Below, in pieces: positions 26,677 to 38,949 of a DNA stretch of 64,000 nt. Under the pieces are notes generated by a model, which searched no databases, was not told where the DNA came from, and was given only the letters and a program-made list of their open reading frames with translations. Location: positions 177,001-241,000 of the forward strand of contig JAXRKP010000466.1 of assembly GCA_037039925.1 (NCBI GenBank), read 5' to 3'. This DNA is from Doris montereyensis (taxonomy: Eukaryota; Mollusca; Gastropoda; Nudibranchia; Dorididae). A program made the position numbers and the translations under genes. Within the stretch, counting starts at the first letter, position 1, and each line of letters starts with the position of its first letter.

Positions 26677-26839
26677 CTGGGACAGATGAATATGCAACGA
26701 TGACATCAGCTTCAGTAGAAAAACGTAATTCTATATCACAAGATGAGTCCGAGTCAGACTCTTCATCAAATGAAGCGTCAGCTTGACATTTTTTTACAGT
26801 TACAGAGGTTCCAACATCAAGTTTCTCCCCTCGACATGC
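26677..26839 (-). CDS. Caspase, exon 3 (catalytic cysteine, subunit linker)
   Basis: The exon opens directly after its acceptor (ggttgtag) with ACRGEKLDVG. This completes the active-site pentapeptide QACRG with the last codon of exon 2. An acidic linker (SFDEESDSDSSCDIELR) follows, probably the region cut between large and small subunits. STEADVIVAYSSVPG is the start of the small subunit. The exon is 163 bases and leaves one base that joins exon 4 in phase. The gtaagaa donor is good. All residues expected here are present. Confidence 0.9.
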
Positions 26840-27274
26840 CTACAACCAAACAACAAAAATATTTTTTTACATTCAATTCAGACATTTGGTTAATATAGTC
26901 TCTACATACAACATGCCTATGTAAATGCATTCAAACTGTAAATTTGAATTGAGAGCTGAAATCCTCCCAACTAACAATTTGCAGAGGGAAAAATTGTTGT
27001 GATTTCAGTTAAAATAAAATTTCATGTTAACTTTTTACAGTTTTTAAGGTATATTTGATAGATGGGGTCTTATTTATATGTCTCATATTTCTGGACAATA
27101 CACTTCAGTTGTTTAGGACATATTACATTCGTTAAAAGCCTCAACAGATACTGCAAAAAGACGTCCAGAATGTTTATTTCAGTCAGTGTTATTCACTCTA
27201 CTTTTAAAGCCTGACTATAGAGTAAGAGGCAGAAACAATTCTTTTTTAATGTTCCTACAATACAGTCAAGTTGA

Positions 27275-27500
27275 TAAAGATAAAGATGGATTTATAGTCT
27301 GTATCCCTGCACAAATGCAGGCTCATTACATTCAAAGTCCTTCTCAACTCCCAGGGAGCATACAGTACACAAACCTGTCAGTTAGAGTTAGGCTTTTCAT
27401 ACTAAAACTCTGGCAAGATTTTCTCTACCTATAGCTGGGTACTTATTCACACCTGAATCAAGTGAGGAAAGTAGAGTGAAGTACATTTCCTAGAGTGCAA
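27275..27500. repeat. Dispersed repeat shared with 60897-61160
   Basis: Both begin near AAAGATGG(A/G)TTTATAG and share TGCATCCC/TGTATCCC, CCTTCTCAACTCC-type, TACAGTACA and TTCACACCTGA blocks in the same order and orientation. Type unknown. Confidence 0.65.
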
Positions 27501-27509
27501 TGTTTCAAT

Positions 27510-29000
27510 TCAATTTAATTAAAAAATGTCTTTATTGTCGGTAACATTATACATTGTCATTACAAAAAGAGACATGCAAATATCACAAAGGAAATAACTT
27601 AATAAACCCTTATGGGCTTTTCACTGACATTTCAATAGAAAATATTACCAAAATGCTAACTAAGATGGGATCAAGAATCTAGTCTTTAAAAATTCACAAT
27701 TAACAAATAAATAAGATACACAATTATATAGAACAAATGACACACTGACGATCTTTACCATTCCACATCGAAATAAGATTTTTAAATTGATTAAAATTTG
27801 TTTCAGATCTTAAATGTTCAGGTAATTTTTTCCACAGAACTGCAGCAGCATATTTAAATGATTGTTTTTCGAAAGCAGTGGATCTAGGTTTAGGGATATT
27901 GACTTTATTTGTATACCTGAAATTATACCTTCTATTGTTAAATGATATTAAAATCTTGGAGACAAGATGGCGATAAGTTATGCAAAATTTTGAATGTTTC
28001 AATGGCCATAGCTCGCATTCGTTTCACTTACAGGGTTGGAGTTTGTGCCTTCATATGTATTACTATAGTCATTGTATATATATCTAATAGCTCGTTCTTG
28101 AATTTTTTCTTATTTCCTTATATTTGATTTCGAACAGAAGTGCCATGCTAAAGGACAAAAGTTAAAGTCAGAAAGAATAAACGTATGAAATATTCACAGC
28201 TAGCTTGTTTAATTTTGAGAGATATCTACCGATTCTCTTTAACACATTGAATTGTTGAGAGGCCTGCTATGCAAACTATCTTTATGTGGGCATCAAACTT
28301 TAATTGATAATCTATCTCTATTCCTAACAGTTTGACAGTTTCTTCACAAGATATAGAGGATTTTTTCTAAAAACGCAAAGAAAATCACGAAAAGTATTAT
28401 TAAAATATTCGGATAGCTGAAGTGCCATGACTTTTTCAAAGATCTTGGAAATTATAGGTAGGATGCTTACTGGTCTATAATTCTTTATATCTAATGGGTC
28501 ATTTTTTATAATAGTGGTATTACTTGTGCCATCTTTAATTTATCTGGAAATGTACTTGTTCTAATAGACTTGTTTATGATATTGCATATATGCTCATTCA
28601 ATATTGGGGCACTGGCTTTAAGGAGTTTTTTGACAGTCAACTTTCTGATATTTAAATTATTGATAATTTTCCCAATTGTTTCAGGGTTAGTTTCTTTGAA
28701 TTCAAAGTTTAGTACTTTTGGTATGTTTTCTTTTATGGCCTTAATGCTAGGTGTAATTCTGAATCTAGTGATATGCTGTTACCAATGTCTTTCTAACATT
28801 GACAAAGAAATTGTTGAAAGTTTTGCACACTTCTTGTGTATTATTTACAACTTTGTCATCTTTTCTCAGAATTATTTTTTGCTCACTCGATTTGATTTTG
28901 TTGGAAAGAAAGGGCTTTATAGTGGACCAGAAATCCCTATACACGTTGTGAAAAATAAAAGCATGTGCCAGCCGCTGGACTTGAACCAGTGTCACCGTGA
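27510..29000 (-). mobile_element. CR1/L2-like LINE fragment in caspase intron 2
   Basis: The minus strand reads an N-terminal linker (KIILRKDDKVVNNTQEVC), then RT blocks (TFPDKLKMAQVIPL and PVSILPIISKIFEKVM style, with stops). After an internal deletion that removes the catalytic box comes the C-terminus SFKYAAAVLWKKLPEHLR ending CVICSI. The 3' end has TCAATTCAATTTAATT at 27510-27520, like 9058-9072. It is decayed. The 245-residue plus-strand open frame over 28570-29307 is its antisense shadow. Confidence 0.75.
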
Positions 29001-29110
29001 TCACAAGCTCACAACACTACGGTTCAGTTACAACGTCAAATTGGGAAACCATCCGTTTCATTTTATATCAGCATTTCAGTTATATCAGTATCAAAGTCGC
29101 ATGAATGCAA
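28965..29110 (-). mobile_element. tRNA-like SINE fragment abutting the LINE
   Basis: The minus strand has GAACCGTAGTGTTGTGAGC, then a B box GGTTCAAGTCC (about 28977-28988). The A box is imperfect. Probably a tRNA-derived SINE head. Confidence 0.55.
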
Positions 29111-30386
29111 ACCACTGCCTTGACAAGGTTGTCAACTTAATTCAGACTGATTTTTCACATGCAAAGACTGGAATGGAAGGGTTTGTCAAGTTTGACTTGG
29201 TTTGCGGTGGGTCATTGTCTATGTATCCTTACTATTATGTATTTTGTTTCTTACTTTTGTTGTTTGGGTTGCTTTTGTTTTGTTGGCGTTTCATGTTCGC
29301 TTTTTAATTGTTCCAATACTCATCCTATCTTCAGTCAACTTGAAGTGTCTGACCCTTTTCAATATGTCCGAGCACAGAAATTGGTGACATCGAGGTCGCT
29401 TATCTGTGACACATTCTTTTGGGAAAGTCGGCTGTTTCATTTCAACAAGGCTCAGATATTATGACATATTTAGGACAAAGGCATAGGTGTGTATTCCAAA
29501 TGGTATAACTTATAACATATTATTTATAACACCATACTTGAGCTTAAGGCTCTTAAGTCTTATTCTCTTTTTTTATTCTTTGTTTTATGGGGGTGGGAAT
29601 GTTTTGTTTTTGTGCATTCTATGTGTCTATCTAAAGTTTCAGAAAATCATCAATAAATTTGATACATAATATATATATATATATCTCCTGGCTGTTATCT
29701 TGCAACTTGAATAAAGGACCACTTTCAGATTTTGTTGTTATCCATCCAGCAGTGCTAGGGGTATTTACAGGTGTTTTCCATCTGTTGCAGAGTTCTATTA
29801 TATAGGATTTTCCAGGTACATGTTTCAGGTCTTTCAGGGAGTAATGTTTCACATATATATGTGCGTCTTTTCAGTTTGTAACATTCAAAAGGTGATGGGT
29901 CAGTTTCATGGGAGTGGTCACAAAGAGGGGCACACTCGAGCCTTATCAGGTTTTATTTTGTTCAGATGTATGTTTAGCTACCTGTGTGAGTCTACCTGTG
30001 TGAGTGTGTGCCTACAAGAGGTTTGTCATGTCCTGAGTAACTGTGCTTTTACAAAGATTTCCTCTACCATGAGTAGTCTGGATCCTATCCCACCCCACAC
30101 CCATGTGTCTGCCAGCACTTTGTGAGCCACGTGTCTTCTCTGCATCCGTTGTGTTCTGATCCTGGACCGTATGTACTAGGTTAACTCACTTGAGACGGAT
30201 GCATCCCGTTATGGCGCATTGTCAGTGTATTCACCTGGATGGGTACACCACCGCTATTATTTCAGTGTGAGTAAAGTGATGACAGTCTGCATGTACAGTA
30301 AATATTCTTGTCATCCACCTGTGTTTTTTTTGTTTTTGCTGTAATTGTAATGAAGGGTCTACAGTGAGTGCCATTTAAGTCAACAT
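29111..30386. other. Caspase intron 2, no supported gene
   Basis: Contains a (TA)n run at about 29668-29685. A minus-strand frame at 29631-29852 contains GKSYIIELCNRWKTPVNTPS and is unusually protein-like, but I cannot assign it and it has no clear splice sites. Confidence 0.5.
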
Positions 30387-30595
30387 TGCTTCAGTTGATA
30401 TTCATCCAAGCCAACGTTTTCCCACTGTCCCTATCCCTAAAATGCAAAGTGATTGCTTCAGTTGATATTCATCCAAGCCAACGTTTTCCCACTGTCCCTA
30501 TCCCTAAAATGCAAAGTGATTGCTTCAGTTGATATTCATCCAAGCCAACGTTTTCCCACTGTCCCTATCCCTAAAATGCAAAGTGATTGCTTAAG
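30387..30595. repeat. 67-bp minisatellite, three copies plus part
   Basis: Units start at 30387, 30454 and 30521, with a fourth partial unit at 30588. Core CCAAGCCAACGTTTTCCCAC. Copies are nearly identical, implying recent expansion. It lies about 100 bases beyond the exon 2 donor, within caspase intron 2. Confidence 0.95.
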
Positions 30596-30696
30596 TTGAC
30601 ATTGATTAACATGATGTAACGCATAAGTCGACGTCTTTACTTTAAATATTTTTCTCTTTCCCTTTCATGGAGTAAATGAACATTATCGATTGTTAC

Positions 30697-30875
30697 CTGA
30701 ATAAAGAATACTTTGGGTTTTCCTTTGAGACTTGGACAATTATCTCCCTTGAATGGATCGAGTAAAGATGTCAAATTTATTTCCTGATCTGTCCCCCAAA
30801 GCAGGCCCTCATCAGATCCGTGGGTCAAGATTACGCCAATGAAACAGTCACACTCTCTGTAATCTTCTGTTGATG
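30697..30875 (-). CDS. Caspase, exon 2 (catalytic histidine)
   Basis: After an acceptor (ttttattttcag) the exon reads ASTEDYRECDCFIGVILTHG, where ILTHG carries the catalytic histidine of the caspase dyad. GSDEGLLWGTDQEINLTSLL and CPSLKGKPKVFFIQ follow, stopping at a gtaaca donor exactly before the ACRG of exon 3. The large-subunit order matches executioner-type caspases. The join from exon 1 (FMVK then ASTED) is in phase. Confidence 0.92.
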
Positions 30876-32118
30876 CTGAAAATAAAATAAATTGAACAGT
30901 ATTATCGTTATGATATTTGCCTTTCCTTAAATTACTTGCATGCGTCATGCACAAAACATGCTTTGACTGTTTGCCAAGCATTTCTTTCAAAATGAGATGA
31001 CTTCTAATTTATTTGTTTCTGAGATAGACTGGTTTAGTTACTTTGCTTATCCATACCTAACATACATAGTCATCTGGGGTTTTTTTGGAGACTGCACTAC
31101 CCATATAAATACCCATAACATACTGTTTCACAAACAGCAATAAAAAGGCTAAAAGATGACCGACAACAACATTGCCACTAAACATTAAACAAGAACTTAA
31201 AAGAGTTCCAGAAAACACACTTCAGTTAACGTCACAAACCAACCTTGAATAAATACGAGACATCGTACAAAACAGAACTGAACGGTAAGCCTTCACCACA
31301 GAAACAAGAAAAACGGCGGCGCATAGGTAAGGTAAAAAAACCCACTATCCATATCAACAATGACACAAAAGTCTTCAAAATGGAAGCTAGGGTTGTGTAC
31401 CAAATAAAGAACAAGAAGACTTAATTAAGACATAAACACAATAATTAGAAAAGAAACTAAAACTGAAAGCATGACAACCAGCTTGAAAGTTTTAGGCACA
31501 TAATTTGAATAGGAAATGAAAGAATAGGCAATCGATATAGATTTTTACAATGCAAAAATTTGTAAAACAAGATCCAAAAGTAGAGAACAGGAGGAAGATA
31601 TAACATAACAACAGAGACGCTAAATAAAATCTAACATTAGCCAAAGGACAAAGATAATGCCAAGATTGGAGAGACATTGAATTAATGGTAAAATGGAAAC
31701 GATAAAGAAATAAAGAAAAAGAAAGAAAGAAAAGATTAACCCTCTCTGTAGTTTGAAATAAAAAATGAATGCAGACAAGGTGACCAAGTTTATGTTCTAA
31801 TAAAGTGCGGTATAAAAGTGAATGAAACATTATTGAGGGGACAAAAATGAATGGAATTAATTTTATTTCTTTATATATGTAAGCAGATGTCTGTGCCTGT
31901 GGGCTCTATTAGTAGCAACAGTTCCCTGCTTCAAATGGCAACTTGATTATAACCTGTTTGGCATAGATCTATATCCCCCAATGCAGTGCAGATAAGGCTT
32001 TAAGCCTGCCCTATAAAAAAAAATAAAAAATATGTTTATTCTGCTCATTTAATGACATTTTTAAAATATCTCTTTGGCAGGAAACACAGAAAACATTACA
32101 TGTCACCATCTTCATTAC
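30876..32118 (-). other. Caspase intron 1, no feature
   Basis: AT-rich sequence. No domain was recognised in the small open frames it contains. Confidence 0.6.
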
Positions 32119-32342
32119 CTTTCACCATAAATTTCCTCATGTCAGCTGCAGTTGCATCATGCTCTAATACAATATGATTCTCATCAAATCCCATTACATT
32201 TTTTAACAAACAGTACATGTTTAGAAAATCAGTTTCAGTTCCTTCTCTCGGTTGAAGTTCCTCATTATCAAAAAGTCTATTGCTTATAATGATTGCGTGT
32301 CCACGATCCCTGTGGTCCATTTTGTATAGATCTGGTACAAGC
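32119..32342 (-). CDS. Caspase, first recognised exon (start of large subunit)
   Basis: Caspases are cysteine proteases that cut after aspartate and execute or initiate apoptosis in the cytosol. This exon encodes the beginning of the large subunit: YKMDHRDRGHAIIISNRLFD, then REGTETDFLNMYCLLKNVMG and HDATAADMRKFMV, with the RG pocket arginine present. An acceptor (tttcaatttcag) precedes it and the donor AAAG/gtaatg joins exon 2 in phase. The four exons span 24850-32342 and total about 786 bases. A prodomain is not seen. In frame upstream lies an ATG at 32398 (MENSLCDAILK) that reads through the acceptor and could be an alternative start. The inverted-repeat arm begins about 150 bases further on, so the 5' part of the gene may be displaced or lost. 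Confidence 0.88.
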
Positions 32343-32499
32343 CTGAAATTGAAATGAAGTTCAGATTTTAAAATTGCATCACAAAGACTGTTCTCCAAAA
32401 TAAAATTTCACATGAGAAGGATTAGTTCCTTGAGTGAAAATATTCCCGTTCGTTCCTATCAATTTATCTTATGTATAGGTGTAATGGACATGGTGTACT

Positions 32500-33430
32500 G
32501 AGTTAAAATATGTCATCTTTTTTCTGATGCTTCCCGTTGCCATGGAAATGGTGGCCATCTTGGATTTTGACCCCAAATTTTACCAAGTTCAATATCGATT
32601 GGCTTTTTTATTTTTCAACAAATTTCTTTCAAACTTGGCACACACCTTATTTGATACAACTACAATATCTAAATTGATCAGATCGGATTTTTGTTTTTAT
32701 GAATTTTTGAAAATAGCATATGAGAACACCCAAAAATATACAAAAATATTGTACAAAAAAAGTTCAATTTTTCCAAAACTATAATACATATAAAAAAAAG
32801 CATCTGATCATTTCTTTGTTTTCCCCCACTCACCATTCAACCAAATTTCATGAAGATACGTTGAGAAATAAAAAAAGTAGATAGGAAATAATGAACAAAA
32901 AAGTCATTTTGAGAAAATTGTATTTTTCTCTTATTTTCTGTTATTTGAATATATCTTTCTCCCATAAACCTAAGAAAAGAGTAGGATAATACATTGAAAC
33001 ATCATAAAACCTTGAGAGGCTCTCGACTACTTCTTATTGACACTGTTTCAACTGCACCAGCACCTTGTACTCATTTAGAGATTTTTTGACAATAGGTGCG
33101 TGGAATATGTTCAATATTTTCCGGATCACCTAAGGCAATATTCATAATAGATCTTCAAATAAGTTTTTTTGGATAGTGTTTATTGTGACGATCAAAATAA
33201 GTATCAACTTGATACTTGAGATAATATTTCTGGTTTTTATCATATTATAGCTGTGTTGAAACTTTAAAGATAGGCCTGTATCGTTTCTAAAAAATGTGTA
33301 TAAATTCAAAGAATCGATACTGAGTTTTTTATACATTATTATGACGGGAATGAAGTGCTCTATTCAGTAGTATGATAGACTAGATTTGTCCCATTTTCGG
33401 CAAAAATGGCATGCCCGGAACCCCCCCCCC
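32500..33430. repeat. Unclassified interspersed repeat (right arm copy)
   Basis: Counterpart of 14550-15470, ending in a run of ten C at 33421-33430, where the left arm has about 14 G. No coding capacity. Confidence 0.65.
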
Positions 33431-33439
33431 TAGGTTATG

Positions 33440-36400
33440 TCCCTGAAAATGTATGATCTTTTTTTCGTTCTTTCTTTAGCAGCTCCCATTCTACCTTCCG
33501 GTGTATGGGTTTACATGCCCAAAATGATATTTCTCCAGCCTGCCCTGTCCTGACATTTTCTGTTTCCTTCCATGAAAGTTAAATTTCTTTACTTTAATGT
33601 CTCTTTTATATCTTCTTCTCACTTTCTCTAAGGTCTGCCTTTTGGTCTTTTACCTTGAGTTTTAGCACTGTATTATACTGATTTAGCTATTCTATTGTCA
33701 TTCATTCTGTTTTTATGCCCAAACCATCTCAGTTGATTTATTTCTATCTTAGTTTTTATGCCATCTGCTTTAGTTTGATCTCTTATTGTTGTGTTTCTGA
33801 TTTTGTCTCTTTTAGTTTTCCCTACTACTCTTCTTAGATAATTCATTTCAACTGTTGGGTACTCTACTGTATTCCCTACCGTGCGTAAGGTCCAGGTTTT
33901 ACTGCCATAGAGGAGAGTAGGACAATAAACTGTGCTGTATACTGCCATTTTGGTTTTTGTGGACAATTTTTGTTTACCTATACTATAAACACCTTTCCTA
34001 GATGGTTATATATTGCACTTGCCTTTTGGATTCTCTGGCTAATTTCTTCTCTTAGTTTTCGCTCTGAGTTAATCATTACTCCTAGGTAATTGTAGCTTTG
34101 AACTTGTTCTAAATTCTCCCTATCCAATTTAGGATTGTGTGTGTTAGTTTCCTAGATACTAGCATTGTTTTGGGTTTTTTTTGCATTTACTATCATTCCT
34201 CTTTTATTTAATTCATTATTCATCATGTTGATATTCTACTTAAGGTCACTTTCTGATTTTCTAAACAGAACTAAATCATCGGCAAATGAAAGCATTAATA
34301 CATTTACTGGTTTGAGCTTTCACATACCTACAATTATTTTCTTTATTTTTGAGGATGCCTTTGCAACTGAATCTATAAATGTGATAAATAAAAGAGGACT
34401 TAGGATACGACCCTGTCTTACTCCTATATCTACATCAAATTCTTCAGATACATTTCCAGCTACGCTCACTGCACATCTTGGTGTATTGTAAAAACTTTTA
34501 ATGGTTTCTATTAACTTTTGGTCTACATTGTATTCTTTTCCATCCCTCTTCACATTGGCAAATGCCTTTTCTACATCAATACAAAACAGGTGCAAGTCAA
34601 GGTTTCTCTCAAGGAATTTTTCTATTATTTGTCTAATTGTAAATATGTGGTCTTGTACACTTCTTCCTGGTCTAAATCCACTCTGGTGTTCTTGAATCTG
34701 ATTATGATCCTCTACTCTTATCCTTCGTCTCATGTCCAGTATCCTGGCATACACTTTTCCTGGTACGCTAAGTAGTGATATCCCTCTATAGTTTGAGCAT
34801 TCCATAGTTGAGCCTTTCTTGTGTGTTGGTACTACCGTTCCCTTTTTTCCAGTCATCTGGCACCTGTTTTGACTTACATGCTTGTTGACATATTGCATGT
34901 AGTAGTTTGTCTGCCTCTTTCCCTTGGTTTTTAATTAGTTCTGGATAAACTTGATATGCTCCTGGGGCCTTTCCTAAATTCACTTTTCTTACAGCTGTTT
35001 GGAGTTCTTCCATTGAGATTTCTGCATTTTGAGCTGTCTCGTCTGGAATGCTTGTTACTCTTACTACTAATTGATCTGTACTCCTTGTTTCATACGTTCT
35101 GGAAGGATTATGTAATTGGTGAAAAGACTTTCTCCACGTTTCCATGATTTTGCTGTCTTCTTTCATTATTTCTCCTTTGGTGTTAATTTGTCGTATTGGG
35201 CATACTTTGGTCTCTCTCATGTTCTTCATTGCTTCCCAGAACAGCTTTTGATTTCCTTGATAGCTTTCTTGAAATCTTTGTCCAAACTCTTTCCACTGTT
35301 CCTGTTTTGCTTTCCTAACTTCCTCTGGCGATAGTTCTTTTACTCAAGTAATCTATCCTATCCTCTGAGTGATAGCCTCTTTGTTTGCAAGTATTTCTTC
35401 AAGGCATCCTTCTTTTCTTTGATCTTAATCTTGACATTCTCATTCCACCATGCTGCTATTTTCTTATCTCCTTTAATTTGTTTCCTACCACAGACCTCTT
35501 CAGTACAACTGAGGAGTGTTTCTTTATACACTTGCCACTTTTTCTTTTATTTTGCTATCCTTCAGATCCATCTGCCTTTCACAGATAAATAATTTGATCT
35601 TGGATTGGTATATTTGTTCTACTATTGGTTTATTTAGTTCATCTATTTTGAGTTTAGTAGCTTTCTTCTCTTTCCTTTTCAGTTTGTTTTCTTCAGTCAG
35701 TAATCTCATTTTGGCAACCACTAGGTGATGATCACTAAATATTTCAGCTCCTCTGTTGCATCCAATGTACTGTAAAAAAGGAGCTGCTAACTATTATGTA
35801 ATCTATGATTGACTTTTCACATGTGTCTTCATTCACACTTGCATATTTGTGGATATCTTTATGAGGAAAAAAGATGTTGGCTATTTTCACGTTATTCTTT
35901 AGGCAAAAATCTATTAGTTTCTCTTCCTTTGGAGAAGTTGTTGTCTCTCCTTCTTTAGCTATTACTCCTCCTGATCTTTCTACATTGTTGCCTAAGCTAG
36001 CGTTTAAATCTCATAAAACTATTAGTTCCTGTTTGGGTTTGAGATTCTCTGCAGCTATTTGTAAATCGTTTTCGAAGATATCCTTTTCTTCTTTGGTGGC
36101 ATCTTCGTTTGGTCAATAAGCTACTAATAATTTAATTTCTCTTCGTTTTAGTTTAATATTTAATAGCTGTGGGCTTATAAATTTCTAACTTTCCAGTAGC
36201 TATTCTTGCCTTTTATGAATAAGAAGGCCTACTCCTGCTCTAGCTCTATCTTTGGCATCTACTCCTGAGAAAATTAAAGTATGATTTGGTCCTACATTTT
36301 CTATTCCTTGCCCTTTTTTCATTGTTTCTGTAATGGCTAATTCTAACTCTTTTCCAGTTATTGCCCTAATATTCCATGTTCCAAAAATCATAGTCCGTGT

Positions 36401-36720
36401 TCTTTTCCAGAGTCGTCTTTGAAAGTTCAATCCAGGTATATCATCATATCAGTTTTGTTTTGGATAAGCAGGGGATTAGCCCACTGTACTCTAAGTAGAT
36501 GGTGGGGTTGTTACCTTGAGGCCCCATACTGGGCCTTGTTATTTTCTATCAGGGTTAATTCCCTTAGACTTTGGTCACCTAAAACCAGCCTTCAAGGTAG
36601 CAGGCTGTTATTTTCTGTCAGGGTCAACTCCCTTAGCCTTTGATCAGTGAAGACCTTCCTGCAAGGTAGCAGGAGACTCGTGGAGGGCGGGGCCGCCTAA
36701 TCCCCGTACAGGTGCTTACC
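33440..36720 (-). mobile_element. Endonuclease/RT LINE, decayed (right arm copy)
   Basis: Minus-strand counterpart of the LINE at 11300-14540. The longest open piece (34320-34898) covers CSNYRGISLLSVPGK, FRPGRSVQDHIFTIRQIIE, FCIDVEKAFANV and GVRQGRILSPLLF. The C-terminal piece (33673-33966) has CPTLLYGSKTWTL and NQLRWFGH. The N-terminal endonuclease start is at about 36430-36200. It keeps a segment near 35200 (KVCPIRQINTKGE) that the left copy lost. Frameshifts separate the pieces, so it is not active. Confidence 0.85.
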
Positions 36721-37799
36721 TGTCCACTGCTCAGTTAAGTCAGATCTGTGATGCCAAATTAAGAGAAAGAGACATGGATTCAAAGGCCTGGTTTCACAGA
36801 TTTGAGTTAAATATGAAAATGTATGGTTTAAGGCCCAGAGTCTGAAATCCTACTTTATAATATGAAAATTAATCTTAGATATATGTTATATCCAAGCAAG
36901 ATATAGAGACCCATATAATATATAAAGTATAAATATGTAACCTATTCATCCATTGGTTGGGGAAAAATCAACTCCGTTGTTAAATATACTTCAACATTAT
37001 GCCTAAAAATTTACATTATCCAGTGGTTTTATATAGAAATTTTTTTGTTACAGCCATTTAGCATTCTCATTTTATCTAAAACATTCCGCTATCCGACGTG
37101 ATGCTAACTGGCGGTGCAGAACGACGACTGTAATTGCGGTCTAAGAACCCTTTGCCAAACACCCAGGTCTGCCTACCGCCCCATTAAGCTGATTTCTTTT
37201 CTATAGTCCATTAACAGCACATCCAAAGTTGTCTAGACATAGATTTCAAACATAAAGGCATTTCAATTAAACCAGATTTGTCAATAATCAAACCATGTTT
37301 CTCAGCTGTAATAAATAGGTGTTGATAGCGAAATGTCTCTTCCTGCCAGACGAAAAGGTGTCAATGGGGCGTTTTAGCGTGCAAAATTATTTACCTTTGT
37401 TTCAGAAACAGATCGATGGTAACTCTTTTGTATGGAGCCTGAAGCCCTTATTTAATTATAGTAAAATACGAGGGCAGTGAGTACCCCACATGATTATTCA
37501 TAAATAATAATGTTATTACAAAAGTAGTATATAACTACTATTACCATTTCTAGTCTTGTTAATGATCATTCTAATACTGTAAATAATAATGCTAACATTT
37601 GTGGTGATGATTATTATTAATAATAAAAGAAGAAGAAGGAACAGGATGACCACCGGTAATTATAACAGAAAGTAGATCTAGAATAAGAAATGATAGAGTA
37701 GTAGTAGATAACATTCTAGGAGTTCATATTTTTATAACTTATTGACTGGCGCTTAACAAGATTAATTTCTTATCTATTTTCTTTGTTTGCACTGAGTTA
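36721..37799. other. Noncoding arm sequence
   Basis: Counterpart of 10231-11299; no gene seen. Confidence 0.5.
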
Positions 37800-38940
37800 C
37801 ATTGATGCAAGGTCTCACATTCTATGTGAAAGTTCCATTTTAGGACCACTATTGTTCAATATTTTCATAAACGATATCTTTCATTTCATAAAAGATGGTA
37901 AAATATATAATTATGCTGATGATAACACTTGTCTTTTGCTCATCCAGTGTATGATGTTTTGATAAATACTTTAGAAAAGGAAAGCAATATATTGATAGAT
38001 TGGTTTAAAATTAACTGCATGCAAGCAAATCCAAATAAGTTCCAAGCTATCACAATAGGAAAGAAAACATTTGCAAAAAAACCCATTTTCAAAATTGATT
38101 GTATTGATATCTCTTGTGCGAGGTAGTAAAGCTTCTGGGAATTGACATTGATTATCAACTCAAATTTGATAATCACATTAAGAATTTATGCCGAAGAGCC
38201 TCTCAACAACTACATGTCTTAAAACGAATTGGTAGATGCTTATCAAAATTAAATTGATTAACAATTTTTCACACTATTGTGCTTTCAAATTTCAGCCCTT
38301 TGGCATGGCATTTCTGCTCAAAAACGAGAGAACATTCAAGAGCGCGCACTACGTTTTAATTATGAGAACTATGAGAACTCATATGAACAACTTTTAACCA
38401 TCGCTAAAGTTCCATCCTTACAAATAAGAAGAATGCGAACAATGGCTCTTGAGACTTTTAAAATACTAAATAACTTTGCACCACCATGTTTGGACAACTT
38501 GGTGCAATTCAAAAACCAAAGATATAATTTTAGATATTCAAATATGTTTGAAATTCCAAGGGTGAGGAGTACGATGTATGGCAAAAATTCTTTTAAAAAT
38601 GCAACAGCTGTCCTTTGGAACGAGTTGCCACAACACATTAGAGAAGTTTCAAATTTTAATATATTTAAGAATCTCGTGTCTTGCTGGAATGGAAAAGAAT
38701 GTACTTGTATTGCATGTGGATAGCTGTTTGTGTATTCTTTTTAATGTTTTCTTTTAAATAACATGTGTTCTATTTTAACTACGTTTAGTTTATTGACCTG
38801 TGTCGTTGCATTTCTGCTATTTTATATATTGTTAAGTCAGCTAAAAGCTCTTCAGAGCTTATATGATTATATGTATATGTATTATTTCTGTAAACCTGTA
38901 TGATGAAATTGCCGACTATAAATAACATTTTGAATTGAAT
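37800..38940 (+). mobile_element. CR1/L2-like LINE fragment (right arm copy)
   Basis: The plus strand reads ILGPLLFNIFINDIFHFIKD (37838 on) and the catalytic box as YADD (near 37913), with a one-base slip just after it. From 38277 to 38723 the C-terminal region is uninterrupted for about 148 codons (RENIQERALRFNYENYENSY through to CTCIACG). The 3' end is ATTGAATTGAATTGAATAG at 38931-38949. 5' truncated. Confidence 0.78.
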
Positions 38941-38949
38941 TGAATAGTA

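Noticed and set aside
28985..29040. Intact tRNA gene on the minus strand
   Set aside because: Only the B box is convincing; the A box and stems are poor.
28570..29307. 245-residue plus-strand hydrophobic frame
   Set aside because: It is antisense to a CR1/L2-like LINE and a SINE fragment whose minus-strand motifs are recognisable.
29631..29852. Missing caspase exon
   Set aside because: The frame is protein-like, but it lacks caspase motifs. The true exon with ACRG is at 26677-26839.
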